Assembly: GCF_013416325.1 (NCBI RefSeq)
Contig: NZ_JACCGK010000014.1
Location: forward strand, 62,001 to 126,000
Direction of reading: 5' to 3'
Length of the DNA stretch: 64,000 nt
Source: Vreelandella sedimenti
GTDB lineage: Bacteria; Pseudomonadota; Gammaproteobacteria; Pseudomonadales; Halomonadaceae
Positions 8,297-17,867 of the stretch are shown piece after piece (the stretch's first letter is position 1; each line of letters opens with the position of its first letter). The notes beneath the pieces are model-generated. The model worked only from the letters and a program-made list of their open reading frames with translations, was not told the origin of the DNA and ran no database searches. A program made the translations under genes and the position numbers.

Positions 8297-8860
8297 TTAA
8301 AGCGTCTGTGGAAAATCGTTTAAGCCCTTCAGAAATGCCTGTTTAGCCTCTTCAAAAGCTTTTGGATCGTGTTTGAAACGACGCAGGATCAGCGCTTCGT
8401 CTAAACTCAGGGTTGGAGCCAGCTCGCTAACGCTTTTGGCCGGGTGGCGTGCGCCTAAGCCTATGCGTTTGCCATCCGCTCCGCCAAACCAGCGCTTAAT
8501 ACCACTTTTTTGATAGAACGCTTCTTGTTCGGAATTATCCACTTCGACCCGTAGCGGCGCTTTCAGAGTAAGCTCACTGATCAAACGCTGCTGGGCATCT
8601 GTCTGGTCAAGCGTGCAGGCGTGGGTCACGGTCATACCCTCGCCTTCTTCGTCCAGCACTAGCAGCGCCAGCGCTTGGGGTTTACCCTGGCCGTCAACGG
8701 CAGCAAACAAGCGCGCGGCTTCCTGAGGGAATAACACACTGCAGGTGCCGGTGAACACAACCAGCGGCGTCAGACCAGCCTGTTGCCCGTATACCTCAGC
8801 GCATAATCGCGCCAGACAGGCGTTGCGCTGGGCCTCTGCGTTAACGTGTACGACCTTCAT
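8297..8860 (-). CDS. unrecognised protein, possible GNAT-like fold
   Basis: About 187 residues, not assigned to a family. The layout (VVHVNAEAQRNACLARLCAEVYG; LALLVLDEEGEGMTVTHACTLDQTDAQQRLISEL; EAFYQKSGIKRWFG) faintly recalls acetyltransferase-like proteins, with a YQKSGIKRW segment like the GNAT FYxKxGF motif, but no acetyl-CoA loop is visible. ATG 8860 was chosen over the upstream ATG at 8869 because GAGG lies 9 nt before it, whereas the upstream ATG abuts the Shine-Dalgarno sequence. It is divergent from the RidA-type gene. Confidence 0.6.
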   Translation of the reverse strand: MKVVHVNAEAQRNACLARLCAEVYGQQAGLTPLVVFTGTCSVLFPQEAARLFAAVDGQGKPQALALLVLDEEGEGMTVTHACTLDQTDAQQRLISELTLKAPLRVEVDNSEQEAFYQKSGIKRWFGGADGKRIGLGARHPAKSVSELAPTLSLDEALILRRFKHDPKAFEEAKQAFLKGLNDFPQTL

Positions 8861-9030
8861 TTGAATCATCCTCAGCGACTAAAAACCCGCAAGCCTAGAG
8901 CAAACATCACCGTTTTGACAGCGCGACGTGCCTCACGTGTCCTCCATTCATTTTTACTGATACTGAACACTACTGCTAACAACCTGTCGAAGAGAACTGT
9001 AAGCGTGAACATCACTTAGAAGGAGCTAGC

Positions 9031-9429
9031 ATGCCCACCTTTATGAATGACCCTACCATGCCGACACCAAATTTCCCCGGTAGTCACATGGTAGTTGATG
9101 ATCACTACATCTTTATCTCCGGGCTGACCGTCGCAGATCTCTCTAACGGCCATGCTGCCCGAGGCGACGTAAAAGAAGAGACTCGCCTTGTGATGCGCGT
9201 ACTGGCGCGCATGCTTGAAATGGAAGGTGGTAGCCTTGCAGACATAGTGCGGGTGGATATCCATCTCACTGACCTACACACCCTCCAAGACATGGACAGT
9301 GTTTACGCGGAATACTTTGAACCTGGATGCTACCCTGCCCGCACCTGCACCGAATCCCCCCATATCTGCGGCGATAGCAGTGTTGAAATTACCGTGATGG
9401 CGAAACGCCCACATCAATCAGCGCAATAA
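9031..9429 (+). CDS. RidA/YjgF/UK114 family protein
   Basis: A 132-residue Rid-family protein. Members deaminate reactive enamines/imines; the family arginine is seen in YPARTCTES near 102-109. [33 protein letters not shown] and [10 protein letters not shown] are the usual conserved blocks. AAGGAG lies 7 nt before the ATG. Its last 41 bp overlap the 3' end of the convergent cobQ gene. The exact subgroup cannot be told. Confidence 0.85.
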   Translation: MPTFMNDPTMPTPNFPGSHMVVDDHYIFISGLTVADLSNGHAARGDVKEETRLVMRVLARMLEMEGGSLADIVRVDIHLTDLHTLQDMDSVYAEYFEPGCYPARTCTESPHICGDSSVEITVMAKRPHQSAQ

Positions 9430-10855
9430 CCGCCTCGATATCGATATGGGCTTCCAGCATATCGGCTAAGCGGTCAAGCTCACGCTCTCGGTGAGCTTGA
9501 TAATCGCTCTGCTCTCCATTAACGAGTCCCAACTGCTTCAGTAGGGCTTGACAGGCCTCCGGGTGGTTAAATAACCCGTGCAGGTAAGTACCGATTATTT
9601 GGCCATCCTCACTGACCGCGCCTTCTGGTCGACCCTCTATTTTAAATAGCGGCAAACCAAGCGCTGCCCCATCGCTTACACCGTTATGGATTTCATAGCC
9701 GTTGACAGTAGCGCCCTCTGCCACGGTTAAGCCACTCACGTTACGCAGTTGCTTGCCCGCCACCATCCGCGTGGTAAGGGGTAGCAGCCCTAATCCCACT
9801 ACTTTTCCAGATTTTCCCTCCAGGCCGTCAGGGTCATCCACCCATTTGCCCAGCATTTGAAAGCCACCGCAAATACCTAGCACCTTGCCGCCGTAGCGCA
9901 GGTGGCGCTGAATAGCGTTATCCCAGCCCTGTTGCTTTAACCACGCCAAATCGCTCGCGGTACTTTTACTGCCGGGCAGAATGATCACATCGGCGGCAGG
10001 TATCGGCTGGTCGGGCCCCACAAAGGTCAGCGATACCTGTGGGTGCAACCGCAGCGGATCGAAGTCAGTGTGGTTACTGATGCGCGGTAGCGCCGGAACG
10101 ATTACGTTAAGCGTCTGGCTAGCCTTTTCGGCGTGGGTTAAACCAATGCTGTCTTCGGCATCCAGCAGCAGCCCCTGCAGATAAGGCAGTGTTCCGAATA
10201 CGGTTTTTCCAGTACGCTCCTCCAGCCATTCAAGCCCCGGCTTAAGCAGCGCTATATCACCTCGAAAGCGGTTGATAATAAAGCCTTTGGTACGCGCCTG
10301 TTCGCTCTCGCTCAAGAGCACCAACGTACCTACCAATTGGGCAAATACCCCACCGCGGTCAATATCGCCCACCAGTATCACTGGGCAATCAGCCGCTTCG
10401 GCAAAGCCCATATTGGCGATATCCCCCTCGCGCAGGTTGATCTCAGCAGGGCTGCCCGCCCCTTCGGCAATAATCACGTCAAAGCGGTTTTCCAACGCCT
10501 GCCATGCCGCCATCACGCTCTCTTTCGCGATGCGTTTATAGGCGTGGTAATCCAGCGCATCCATATGGCCATGCACTTTGCCGCGTAAAATCACCTGAGC
10601 GCCACGATCTGTTTCCGGTTTTAGCAGTACCGGGTTCATATCGCTGTGGGGGGCTAAATAGCAGGCTTGCGCCTGTAACGCCGTGGAACGGCCAATCTCG
10701 CCGCCGTCCTCGGTCACGGCGCTATTCAGCGCCATGTTCTGAGGTTTGAAAGGCGCCACCGATACTCCACGCCTTGCTAGCACGCGGCAAAGGGCAGCCA
10801 CCACGGTGCTTTTACCCGCGTCCGAGGTGGTGCCTTGAATCATCAGTGTGGCCAT
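9389..10855 (-). CDS. cobQ: cobyric acid synthase (glutamine-hydrolysing)
   Basis: This 488-residue enzyme amidates four side chains of adenosylcobyrinic acid a,c-diamide using glutamine and ATP. The N-terminal nucleotide-binding domain starts with [10 protein letters not shown] and [10 protein letters not shown]; the C-terminal class I glutamine amidotransferase-like domain has the nucleophile region [11 protein letters not shown] and [11 protein letters not shown]. It lies 32 kb away from the main cob cluster of this window (41.5-57.7 kb), on the same strand. No cobalamin riboswitch was seen upstream. Its 3' end overlaps the RidA-type gene by 41 bp. Confidence 0.95.
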   Translation of the reverse strand: MATLMIQGTTSDAGKSTVVAALCRVLARRGVSVAPFKPQNMALNSAVTEDGGEIGRSTALQAQACYLAPHSDMNPVLLKPETDRGAQVILRGKVHGHMDALDYHAYKRIAKESVMAAWQALENRFDVIIAEGAGSPAEINLREGDIANMGFAEAADCPVILVGDIDRGGVFAQLVGTLVLLSESEQARTKGFIINRFRGDIALLKPGLEWLEERTGKTVFGTLPYLQGLLLDAEDSIGLTHAEKASQTLNVIVPALPRISNHTDFDPLRLHPQVSLTFVGPDQPIPAADVIILPGSKSTASDLAWLKQQGWDNAIQRHLRYGGKVLGICGGFQMLGKWVDDPDGLEGKSGKVVGLGLLPLTTRMVAGKQLRNVSGLTVAEGATVNGYEIHNGVSDGAALGLPLFKIEGRPEGAVSEDGQIIGTYLHGLFNHPEACQALLKQLGLVNGEQSDYQAHRERELDRLADMLEAHIDIEAVIALIDVGVSPSR

Positions 10856-11055
10856 AAAGAAGTCTCGTCCAGGTGAACAAGAGCGAGACTTTAGCGGCCC
10901 CTAGAAATCGGCGCAATGTGATCGAGCAAAACAGGCACCCTTTTCAGTAGCATTCGTTTTTATGATTGTTAATCGCCCTGTCACCATAATCACTCTAAAA
11001 ATACATATTCCCGCCATTTATCCGTCACACACCCACTCTACGCTGATACCCAACA

Positions 11056-11073
11056 AATGAGATCGATCTCATT
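11056..11073. promoter_or_regulatory. perfect 18-bp palindrome, probable LacI-type operator
   Basis: AATGAGATCGATCTCATT is fully self-complementary and even-numbered with a CG centre, the form expected for LacI/GalR operators. It ends 21 bp before the regulator's start codon, so autoregulation of the regulator-transporter operon is likely. Confidence 0.7.
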
Positions 11074-11094
11074 ATTTCATAACAGGGTATTTGC

Positions 11095-12117
11095 ATGGCA
11101 GATTTACTCAGTGTGGCCAAACTCGCCGGGGTTTCCCGGGCAACCGCGGCGCGGGCTTTTTCAAGCCCCGATTTGGTACGCCCAGCTACCCGAGAACGCG
11201 TTTTGAACGCTGCACAGCAGCTGGCTTTTAGGCCTAATAAAATCGCCCAACAGCTTCGCTCTCAAGCGACACAGATGATTGGCGTGATGGTGCCCAGTCT
11301 CGATAACCCAGTGTTTGCCGAGCAGCTACAAGCCATGGAAGTAGCAGCCAGAGCGGCTGGTTACTCACTGATCGTTACCACCAGTGAATACTCACCCAGC
11401 CGGGAGGGTGACATTGTTGAGGAGATGCTGCGCCAGCGCGTGGATGGCTTGGTGCTTACCGTAGCTGAAGCCGATAACAGCGCCGTGCTGGTCAAGCTCA
11501 GTTTGGAAACCACCCCGTGCTTACTGGTCTACAACCCGCCTGGGAACAGCGGTTTCCCCTCCATCGGCGTCGATAACCGCGCCGCCAGCGCTGATGCCAC
11601 CCGTCATTTAATCACTTTGGGCCATGAACGCATTGGCATGGTCGCTGGCCCGCTGCTGCAATCAGACCGCGCCCGGCAGCGCTTTGACGGTTACTGCCAC
11701 GCTATGGACGAGGCAGGCCTGATCGCACATCCGTTGGTTGAGATGGCCCGCCATACCCAAGCTGACCTGAAAAGCCTAACACCTGCACTGCAAGGGCCAG
11801 ACGCTCTCAGCGCAGTGGTTTGTACCAATGATCTGCTCGCCATCAGCCTGATGGGCGAACTGCAACGCGCAGGTTTTAACGTGCCTAGCGATCTCTCTGT
11901 AATGGGTTTTGATGGAATTGCCTTAGGCAAACACCTCTATCCATCGCTATGCACCATTGAACAGCCTCGCGCCGACATTGGGCGCACCGCGGTTCACACC
12001 TTGCTAGCCATGATTCGGGGAGAAGAATGCACGCCTGATCCCCTGCCCCACGCATTGCGTAAGGGCGAAAGTGTCGGAACCCCGACATCCCGTAAGTCCA
12101 CGTTAAGCACTTCATAG
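11095..12117 (+). CDS. LacI-family transcriptional regulator
   Basis: A 340-residue repressor-type regulator: N-terminal helix-turn-helix (LLSVAKLAGVSRATAARAFSS) and hinge, then a periplasmic-binding-protein-like sensor (IGVMVPSLDNPVFAEQLQAME, VMGFDGIALGKHLYPSLCTIEQP). It is the first gene of an operon with an ABC importer and phosphodiesterase, only 11 bp before the binding-protein gene. The ligand is probably the imported substrate or its product. Confidence 0.88.
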   Translation: MADLLSVAKLAGVSRATAARAFSSPDLVRPATRERVLNAAQQLAFRPNKIAQQLRSQATQMIGVMVPSLDNPVFAEQLQAMEVAARAAGYSLIVTTSEYSPSREGDIVEEMLRQRVDGLVLTVAEADNSAVLVKLSLETTPCLLVYNPPGNSGFPSIGVDNRAASADATRHLITLGHERIGMVAGPLLQSDRARQRFDGYCHAMDEAGLIAHPLVEMARHTQADLKSLTPALQGPDALSAVVCTNDLLAISLMGELQRAGFNVPSDLSVMGFDGIALGKHLYPSLCTIEQPRADIGRTAVHTLLAMIRGEECTPDPLPHALRKGESVGTPTSRKSTLSTS

Positions 12118-12128
12118 AGGAACACGGC

Positions 12129-13160
12129 ATGAGTCTTAAACGCATGAACCTTAAGCGTCTTTATCAAGCGTTACTGGCCACGGCGGTTATCAGTGCGTCA
12201 GGGGTCGCTACTGCCCAGTCAAGCGACAACGCGATCTGCTACAACTGCCCGCCTGAGTGGGCGGACTGGGGCACTCAGTTGCGTTTGATCGAACAGGAGA
12301 CCGGCATTCGCGTGCCGCAAGACAACAAGAACTCCGGCCAATCCTTAGCACAATTGGTTGCCGAAGCCAGTAGCCCGGTGGCCGATGTCGTTTACTACGG
12401 GGTGACCTTCGGCATTCAAGCCATGGAAGAGGACGTAGTGACGCCCTACCAGCCTGCCCATTGGGACGAGATACCCGAAGGCTTGAAAGACCCCGAAGGC
12501 AACTGGTTTGCCATTCACTCCGGCACCCTCGGCTTTATGGTCAACGTTGACGCCTTGGATGGCGCGCCGGTGCCCACTTCCTGGGAAGATCTGCTCAAGC
12601 CCGAGTATCGCGGCATGGTGGGTTACCTTGACCCCGCCAGCGCTTTTGTCGGCTATGTAGGTGCTGTAGCGGTCAACTTGGCAATGGGTGGCGATCTTAA
12701 CGACTTTACCCCGGCGATCGACTACTTCAATCAGCTCGCCGAAAACGACCCGATTGTGCCCAAACAAACCAGCTACGCTCGAGTACTTTCTGGTGAGATC
12801 CCGATTCTTCTCGATTACGACTTCAACGCTTACCGCGCACGCCATAGCGATGGTGCCAACGTAGCGTTTGTGATTCCCGCAGAGGGCAGCGTGGTAGTGC
12901 CCTATGTTATGAGCCTGGTGAAAGATGGCCCTAACCCTGAGAACGGCCAGCAAGTACTTGATTTCGTGCTGTCTGATCAAGGCCAAGCGGTATGGGCAGA
13001 TGCTTACCTACGCCCTGTGCGCGCCAGCGCCATTTCCCCTGAAGCACGCGAAGTCTTTCTGCCCGATAGCGAGTATGCCCGTGCTGAGGCGCTTGACTAC
13101 CCCGCTATGGCGGCTGCTCAACGTAGCTTCTCTGAGCGGTATCTGTCGGAGGTTCGTTAA
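12129..13160 (+). CDS. ABC transporter periplasmic substrate-binding protein
   Basis: A 343-residue secreted binding protein with a signal peptide (basic start, hydrophobic core, processing near ATAQS at about 29). The body is a cluster-D type solute-binding fold like iron(III), polyamine and 2-aminoethylphosphonate binders (ADVVYYGVTFGIQAMEED, LLDYDFNAYRARH). GAGG lies 8 nt before the ATG. The gene order LacI, binding protein, two permeases, ATPase, phosphodiesterase suggests a phosphorus-containing organic substrate such as a phosphodiester or phosphonate; this is inferred from context. Confidence 0.85.
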   Translation: MSLKRMNLKRLYQALLATAVISASGVATAQSSDNAICYNCPPEWADWGTQLRLIEQETGIRVPQDNKNSGQSLAQLVAEASSPVADVVYYGVTFGIQAMEEDVVTPYQPAHWDEIPEGLKDPEGNWFAIHSGTLGFMVNVDALDGAPVPTSWEDLLKPEYRGMVGYLDPASAFVGYVGAVAVNLAMGGDLNDFTPAIDYFNQLAENDPIVPKQTSYARVLSGEIPILLDYDFNAYRARHSDGANVAFVIPAEGSVVVPYVMSLVKDGPNPENGQQVLDFVLSDQGQAVWADAYLRPVRASAISPEAREVFLPDSEYARAEALDYPAMAAAQRSFSERYLSEVR

Positions 13161-13162
13161 TC

Positions 13163-14059
13163 ATGACAGCGGCATCCAAGCAGCCCTTCGGGGCTGCTTC
13201 TTACCTAAGTCGACCATCGACGATGGTAGGCCCAGCCCGGCGTAAACGCTTTATCGCGTTGTTCGCCTTACTGCCTGCCCTGGTGATTTTCTGCGCCTTT
13301 TGGCTACTGCCTTTTTCGCGTCTGATCATGATGGGCGCCGGGGCTGATCCAAGCAGTGGTGTTAGCGCTTACCTGACCATTCTTACCCATCGTCAGTACT
13401 TAATTAGTCTAGCGACCACCGTTGGCCTCTCATTGGTAGTGTCACTGGTAGCGGTTGCCATTGCGGGCGTTGCCGGATTTTTTCTCGCCCGTCAGCGTTT
13501 TTTTGGCAAGTCCATACTAGTGGCTATCCTCACCTTTCCGCTGGCTTTTCCAGGCGTGGTGGTGGGCTTTTTGGTCATCATGCTGGGGGGACGCCAGGGA
13601 GCCTTGGCGCAAACCAGCCTGTGGCTGTTTGGCGAGCGCTGGATGTTTGCCTACTCTCTGGCCGGGCTATTTATTGGCTACCTCTACTTCTCCATTCCTC
13701 GCGTCATTACCACGGTGATGGCAGCCTGCGACAACCTGGATCAAAGCCTTGAAGAGGCAGCTCGCTCGTTAGGCGCTAACACTTGGCAGGTCACCAAAGA
13801 CGTTATAGTGCCCGGCATTGCACCCGCTCTACTCTCAACCGGTGCCATCTGCTTTGCTACCAGTATGGGCGCCTTTGGCACGGCGTTTACCCTCGGTACG
13901 CGGTTAAGCATTCTGCCGCTCAATATCTACGGCGAATTCACCAACTACGCTAACTTTGCCATGGCCGCCGCGCTTTCGGTGGTGCTGGGTGTGATTACGT
14001 GGATGGCATTGAGCCTTGCCCGCAGGCTGGCAGGCGGCAACTTGGGAGCCTCCGTATGA
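13163..14059 (+). CDS. ABC transporter permease (first subunit)
   Basis: A 298-residue inner-membrane permease with about six helices. The ATPase-contact EAA loop is visible as EEAARSLGANTWQVTKDVIVPGIAPALL near residues 195-220. GGAGG lies 9 nt before the ATG. The next permease starts within its stop codon (ATGA overlap), indicating translational coupling and a heterodimeric channel. Confidence 0.9.
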   Translation: MTAASKQPFGAASYLSRPSTMVGPARRKRFIALFALLPALVIFCAFWLLPFSRLIMMGAGADPSSGVSAYLTILTHRQYLISLATTVGLSLVVSLVAVAIAGVAGFFLARQRFFGKSILVAILTFPLAFPGVVVGFLVIMLGGRQGALAQTSLWLFGERWMFAYSLAGLFIGYLYFSIPRVITTVMAACDNLDQSLEEAARSLGANTWQVTKDVIVPGIAPALLSTGAICFATSMGAFGTAFTLGTRLSILPLNIYGEFTNYANFAMAAALSVVLGVITWMALSLARRLAGGNLGASV

Positions 14060-14844
14060 AATCGCGTCTACGCTTTACGCTGCAATTGGGCTTCACCCTG
14101 CTGGTGTGCCTGTTCATGATCGTGCCCGTGGTCATGTCGGTCATGGCGGGGCTAACCGAGAACTACTTTGTGGGTCTTGAGAGCGGTCTGACCCTGCGCT
14201 GGGTAAATGAGGTGTGGCAGCTCTACGCCGATACCATCTGGCTGTCGATTAAACTGGCGCTCGCCTGTTTATTGATCACTATCCTGATTGGCGTACCCGC
14301 CGCCTATGGCCTGCTGCGCAGCCGTCGCCGCTGGGCCAATGCGATTGAAGAGCTCCTGCTGCTGCCGGTTGCCGTACCCGGGCTGGCCACCGCGCTTGCC
14401 CTACTGCTCGCCTATGGTAGCTACCGTGAATTTCGCGGCAGTTGGCTATTTATTCTTGTTGGCCATGTGCTGTTTACCCTGCCCTTTATGGTGCGCGCGG
14501 TGCTCTCCGTGATGCAAACCGCCAAGCTTCCCCAACTGGAAGAAGCCGCCGCCAGCTTAGGTGCCAGTTTCAGGCAACGCTTTTTCGGGGTGGTCATCCC
14601 CAACTGTATGAGCGGCATTTTGGCGGGAGCGCTGATGGTGGTCACCTTATCGATCGGTGAATTCAACATTACCTGGATGCTGCATACCCCATTAACCAAA
14701 ACGCTACCGGTCGGCTTAGCCGACAGCTACGCATCGATGCGCCTGGAAATAGGCTCAGCCTACACGCTGATATTTTTGGTGATGGTGGTGCCCTTGCTAG
14801 TGGCGATTCAATGGGCCGGCCGACTCACCGAGCAGCGCCGCTAA
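14056..14844 (+). CDS. ABC transporter permease (second subunit)
   Basis: A 262-residue inner-membrane permease with the EAA loop EEAAASLGASFRQRFFGVVIPNCMSGI near 175-200. The ATG at 14056 overlaps the preceding stop codon; the open frame begins earlier (13999) but that would lie deep within the first permease gene. It pairs with the upstream permease. Confidence 0.9.
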   Translation: MKSRLRFTLQLGFTLLVCLFMIVPVVMSVMAGLTENYFVGLESGLTLRWVNEVWQLYADTIWLSIKLALACLLITILIGVPAAYGLLRSRRRWANAIEELLLLPVAVPGLATALALLLAYGSYREFRGSWLFILVGHVLFTLPFMVRAVLSVMQTAKLPQLEEAAASLGASFRQRFFGVVIPNCMSGILAGALMVVTLSIGEFNITWMLHTPLTKTLPVGLADSYASMRLEIGSAYTLIFLVMVVPLLVAIQWAGRLTEQRR

Positions 14845-14867
14845 GTTTTATTATTTGAGAATCCGTT

Positions 14868-15950
14868 ATGAGTTCATCTGTCAGCATTACGCTACACCAA
14901 TGCAGCCGCACCTTCGCAGGCGACAACACAGCGCTCCAGCCGCTTGATTTGCAAGTTAATGCGGGCGAAACCCTGGTACTGCTGGGCCCTTCCGGCTGCG
15001 GCAAAACCACCACCCTGCGCATTATTAGCGGCCTGGAAAGCCCCGACAAAGGCGGGCAAGTAATGTTTGGCGAGCGTGATGTCACCGCTCTGCCGATTGA
15101 GCAGCGCGACGTGGGAATGGTGTTTCAAAACTACGCGCTATTTCCCAACATGAGCGTTGCCGACAATATTGCCTATGGCTTGAAAATACAGCGTTTGCCA
15201 CGTGCCGAGATCGCCCATCGGCTTGACGAAGTCATGCATATGGTCGATTTACAAGGCTTTGGTGATCGGCGCATCGACGCACTCTCCGGCGGCCAAAAGC
15301 AGCGCGTCGCTCTCGCCCGTGCGATTGCGGTTCGCCCCAAGGTGCTGCTGTTTGATGAGCCGTTAGCAGCTCTAGACGCCAAACTGCGCGACCGCTTACG
15401 CATCGAGATTGGCCAACTGCTGCGTGAATTGGGCACTACTGCGGTCTACGTCACCCACGATCAAGACGAGGCGATGGCCTTAGGTGACCGCATCGCGGTA
15501 ATGCAAGCCGGACGCATTGCGCAGTTGGGCACCCCCCAAGAGATTTATCATCAGCCGGCCAACGCCTTTGTGGCTGATTTTATTGGCGCGGTTAACTGCC
15601 TGGACGTGATCAGCACACGCGCCGATGGAGGATTGGTCGTCAATGGCGGTGAGCTTATCGCAGCCCATTTGCAGGGAGTATCCACTGTCTACTGCCGTCC
15701 AGAAGATATTCAGGTGGTTTCAGTTGACCAAGCCGATGTAAAGGGGAAAGTGGTACAAAGCATTTTCCTGGGCCAGACCCAGCGCCTGATGGTGGACACG
15801 GGCGGCGCTTCGCCACTCCAGATTGAGGCACCCTCCCGCCAGCGCTGGCCAAACGGCACCGCGATTGGTTTGGCACTCCCCTCCAGCGTGCTTTTTCATC
15901 CAGATAAGCCCACTGCCCCTGTTAATGCCAAGGAGATGGCCAATGACTGA
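14868..15950 (+). CDS. ABC transporter ATP-binding subunit
   Basis: A 360-residue ATPase of the spermidine/iron/phosphonate-importer type: Walker A GPSGCGKTT near 43, signature LSGGQKQRVALARA near 138, Walker B VLLFDEPLAALDA near 159, switch histidine in VYVTHDQDEAMALGDR. After residue 240 comes a TOBE/MOP-like regulatory domain. The phosphodiesterase start codon overlaps its 3' end. Confidence 0.92.
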   Translation: MSSSVSITLHQCSRTFAGDNTALQPLDLQVNAGETLVLLGPSGCGKTTTLRIISGLESPDKGGQVMFGERDVTALPIEQRDVGMVFQNYALFPNMSVADNIAYGLKIQRLPRAEIAHRLDEVMHMVDLQGFGDRRIDALSGGQKQRVALARAIAVRPKVLLFDEPLAALDAKLRDRLRIEIGQLLRELGTTAVYVTHDQDEAMALGDRIAVMQAGRIAQLGTPQEIYHQPANAFVADFIGAVNCLDVISTRADGGLVVNGGELIAAHLQGVSTVYCRPEDIQVVSVDQADVKGKVVQSIFLGQTQRLMVDTGGASPLQIEAPSRQRWPNGTAIGLALPSSVLFHPDKPTAPVNAKEMAND

Positions 15951-16809
15951 TCAAGGTTTAAACGCTCAGAAAGATCCTCATGCCCAGCAATGCCTTATCG
16001 CCCAGATTAGCGATCCGCATATCAAGGCGGGCGGGAAACTCTCTTACCGCCAGGTAGATACCGCCAGTGCGCTGCGCCAAGCAATCAGCACGCTCAATCA
16101 GCTAGCGCCGCGGCCCGACCTGGTGCTAATTAGCGGTGACTTGGTTGATTTTGGCCACCCTAGCGAGTACGCCACCTTTAAGCAGATCCTGGCTGAATTA
16201 ACGCTGCCCGTGTACTTGATCCCTGGCAATCATGATGGCCGCGAACATCTGCGCGCCGCCTTTCCCGAGCACCGTTATCTATTTCAGCACCGCGACTATT
16301 TACAGTGGGTCGTGGATGACTACCCGGTGCGCTTAGTGGGGCTCGACTCATCAGTGCCCGGTAAGCCCCACGGTGAGCTAAGCGATGAAAGTCTGCAGTG
16401 GCTAGACACCACCCTGGCAGAGCAGCCCGATAAACCGACTCTAGTCATGGTGCATCATCACCCTTTTGTTAGTGGCATCGACCATATGGATCGCCAGCCG
16501 CTGAAGCGACCAGACGCGCTAGCCGACGTCATTGGCAAATATGCCCAGGTCGAGCGCGTGCTCTGTGGGCACTTACACCGCTCGATCCAAGCCCGCTTTG
16601 CTAATACCTTGGCGATTAGCTGCCCTGGGGTTTCCCATCAGGTGAGTTTGGATCTCACCCCAGACGGCCCCTCCAGCTTTCAGCTAGAGCCCCCCGGTTA
16701 CCTGCTACACCAGTGGTCGGCAACTATCAGCATGGTGACTCACCAAGGGTTTATCGAGCACTACCCAGGCCCTTTCCCGTTTTTTGATGCGAATGGGCTG
16801 ATTGATTAG
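15943..16809 (+). CDS. metallophosphodiesterase (CpdA/GpdQ-like calcineurin fold)
   Basis: A 288-residue metallophosphoesterase with all class motifs: ISDPHI near 22-27 (D-x-H), ISGDLVDFG near 65, IPGNHDG near 92, VHHHPF near 171 and GHLHR near 207. The family hydrolyses cyclic nucleotides or glycerophosphodiesters at a dinuclear metal centre. Without a signal peptide it should act in the cytosol. The start at 15943 overlaps the ABC ATPase stop by 8 bp. Operon context suggests it cleaves the imported substrate, which argues for a GpdQ-like catabolic role over cAMP signalling. Its stop overlaps the convergent Ada-like gene by 4 bp. Confidence 0.85.
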   Translation: MTDQGLNAQKDPHAQQCLIAQISDPHIKAGGKLSYRQVDTASALRQAISTLNQLAPRPDLVLISGDLVDFGHPSEYATFKQILAELTLPVYLIPGNHDGREHLRAAFPEHRYLFQHRDYLQWVVDDYPVRLVGLDSSVPGKPHGELSDESLQWLDTTLAEQPDKPTLVMVHHHPFVSGIDHMDRQPLKRPDALADVIGKYAQVERVLCGHLHRSIQARFANTLAISCPGVSHQVSLDLTPDGPSSFQLEPPGYLLHQWSATISMVTHQGFIEHYPGPFPFFDANGLID

Positions 16810-17669
16810 GTCGTTAAACTGGGGGCGAGCGCTGTGTTATCTGTGTGAGCCAGCGCCAGCTCCCAGGCTTGTACCATCTGCTTTTTCTCTAATCCCCAGC
16901 GGTAACCACCGAGTGCGCCGCTTTGTTGAATCACCCGATGGCAGGGGATCCATAGCGCGATGGGGTTAGCGCCCACCGCATTGCCCACTGCTCGGGACGA
17001 TTTAGGTGCCCCCAGCGCCTGGGCTATATGGGAATAGCTGGCAAGTTGCCCCTCGGGAATCGTTAGCAGCGCTCGCCAAACCGCTATTTGGAAGTTGGTG
17101 CCGGTTACGTGTAGCGACACAGCGGCAGCCCTCTCTTCGTGCTGAGTAAACAGCCTTTCCACCGCATAGCGGGTGGCCTCAGTACTATGTTGAAAGGTGC
17201 TGCGCGGCCACTCTTTGGCAAGCCGTGTTAATAACGCTTCCGAATTAGTCGTATCGACAAACCCCATTCGACAGATACCCCTGGGCGTTACCGCGACGAA
17301 TAGGCGACCTAAAGGTGTTTCGTGAACACCATAAGCGATCTCCACTCCTTCACCCTGGCGCTTATACTCGCCGGGCGTGACCGCCTCTAACTGAACAAAG
17401 TGGTCGTAAAGCCGCGAGCCACCGCTAAGCCCAAGGGTATGGGCGGTATCCAGCAAAGAAGTGGACGACTGCATCAACTGCTTGCCGCGCTCTAAGGTGA
17501 GTGCCTGCAAAAAGCGTTTGGGACTAATCCCTGCATAGCGACAAAACAGCCGCTGGAAGTGAAAGGCACTCAAATGAGCATGAGCAGCCACCGTTTCCAG
17601 GTTGGGCTGTTCCGCCGCATGAGCCACCATATAGGCCATGGCTTTTTCGATACGCTCATAGTCATTCAT
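16806..17669 (-). CDS. Ada-like AraC/methylated-DNA-cysteine methyltransferase fusion
   Basis: A 287-residue protein. The N-terminal AraC-type helix-turn-helix (about 1-100: ETVAAHAHLSAFHFQRLFCRYAGISPKRFLQALTLERG) is joined to an O6-alkylguanine-DNA methyltransferase domain (about 115-270) with the active-site motif IPCHRVI. It lacks the N-terminal zinc/phosphotriester-repair cysteine domain of E. coli Ada. It should remove alkyl groups from guanine and may regulate genes. It is divergent from the glutaminase gene. Confidence 0.88.
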   Translation of the reverse strand: MNDYERIEKAMAYMVAHAAEQPNLETVAAHAHLSAFHFQRLFCRYAGISPKRFLQALTLERGKQLMQSSTSLLDTAHTLGLSGGSRLYDHFVQLEAVTPGEYKRQGEGVEIAYGVHETPLGRLFVAVTPRGICRMGFVDTTNSEALLTRLAKEWPRSTFQHSTEATRYAVERLFTQHEERAAAVSLHVTGTNFQIAVWRALLTIPEGQLASYSHIAQALGAPKSSRAVGNAVGANPIALWIPCHRVIQQSGALGGYRWGLEKKQMVQAWELALAHTDNTALAPSLTT

Positions 17670-17867
17670 TGTGTTATCTCTCTGGCCGTTGGAGCTGCTT
17701 TGTTCCTTTCAGCCTATGCCTTCAAAGGCGAGTTGCCGACCCGAATCTTGCGCACTGGCGGGTAATCAGACAGTTTATGTTTAAAAGAGACGCTATGTTT
17801 AACAGACATTTCCACTCGTTTTCGCTAGGGTAATGCCCCGCCTCAATTGACGGTACACGATACGCCC

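Noticed and set aside
12345..12986. 213-codon minus-strand frame
   Set aside because: It is antisense to the ABC binding-protein gene, with no independent start signal or domain.
15943..16809. cAMP phosphodiesterase CpdA as a firm name
   Set aside because: The motifs fit the whole CpdA/GpdQ class and the operon with an importer favours a catabolic phosphodiesterase; no specific name is supportable.
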